Shown: positions 5,864-6,081 of the stretch, one piece after another
How the letters are laid out: the number at the start of each line of letters is the position of its first letter
Position numbering within the stretch: position 1 is the first letter of the stretch
Source: Saprospiraceae bacterium
GTDB taxonomy: Bacteria > Bacteroidota > Bacteroidia > Chitinophagales > Saprospiraceae
Length of the DNA: 6,081 bases
NCBI GenBank assembly: GCA_007125435.1
Contig: SLDF01000168.1
Location: 1-6,081 of the forward strand
Direction of reading: 5' to 3'
Position numbers and translations under genes: made by a program
Notes under the pieces: model-generated
Told to the model about the DNA's origin: nothing
Databases searched by the model: none
What the model saw: only the letters and a program-made list of their open reading frames with translations

Positions 5864-6081
5864 ACATGTTGGATTAGATCCGGTTTATATCATTTTGTCC
5901 ATTGGAGCATCACCATCCTCCTGTCGTTGTCAGGTCGCTTTTAAGAGTCTGAAAACAGCCATCTTAATGATCCCAAGTCTTGCTCTTTTGAGCAATCTCT
6001 TCGAAAAAAAATACTTACGGAGTTTGGCTACCCTTGATGCCATCTTCAAAGTCTAGACCGCTGCACTGCTTGATAATTTTA
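5864..6081. other. Upstream region of mqnA with no supported gene
   Basis: These 218 bp should include the mqnA promoter, but I cannot identify one. TTGCTC (5980-5985) and GAGCAA (5990-5995) form a perfect 6-bp hairpin with a TTTT loop, and GTCTAGAC (6051-6058) is an 8-bp palindrome. Several short frames are open: a 37-residue, strongly basic - strand frame (6043-5930), a + strand frame without stops from 5832 to its TAG at 6054-6056, and 21 codons of a - strand frame entering from the right edge and stopping at 6015. None has a recognisable product. The last could be the end of a neighbouring gene, but it is too short to call. Confidence 0.45.

Noticed and set aside
6015..6080. 21 codons of a - strand frame entering from the right edge
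   Set aside because: Too short to identify and with no recognisable motif. It could be the end of a gene outside the window, but this cannot be supported here.

Overview
The window looks like a Bacteroidota chromosome segment. It is AT-rich overall, translation starts follow A/T-rich leaders without clear Shine-Dalgarno sequences, and the protein families fit that phylum: a futalosine-pathway MqnA, a MoxR-type AAA+ ATPase with an INELPDL motif, a YciO/YrdC protein, and an exported M14 peptidase with a golvesin-like tail. A Saprospiria, Cytophagia or Chitinophagia-like lineage is my guess from family content only; no marker gene is present to confirm it.

Layout. Bases 1-520 hold no convincing gene. 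They contain a long imperfect palindrome (about 45-212), a tight 12-bp inverted repeat beside it (214-243), and a small GC-rich hairpin patch (389-420). Next, on the + strand, is a 644-residue secreted zinc carboxypeptidase-like protein (521-2455). It ends at a symmetrical 16-bp hairpin with A/T tails (2493-2530), which can terminate transcription from both sides. Everything after that is on the - strand. In transcription order it is mqnA (5863-5096), a MoxR-type ATPase (5080-3596) only 15 bp behind it, a 411-bp gap containing a GC-rich, hairpin-forming repeat-like element (about 3338-3510), and a YciO-family gene (3184-2567) that runs into the shared terminator. Bases 5864-6081, upstream of mqnA, have no supported gene.

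How the genes relate. mqnA and the ATPase gene probably share a transcript. MqnA makes the first committed intermediate of menaquinone by the futalosine route. The ATPase is a chaperone-type AAA+ whose usual VWA-domain partner is not in the window. The YciO-like gene may be co-transcribed or independent, because the structured gap separates it. The peptidase is a separate convergent unit.

No clear new multi-gene defence or mobile system is visible. The items most worth a second look are the 168-bp palindrome with in-frame similarity between its arms, the structured GC-rich element at 3338-3510, and the Arg-to-Trp change in the peptidase's expected substrate-binding NR motif.
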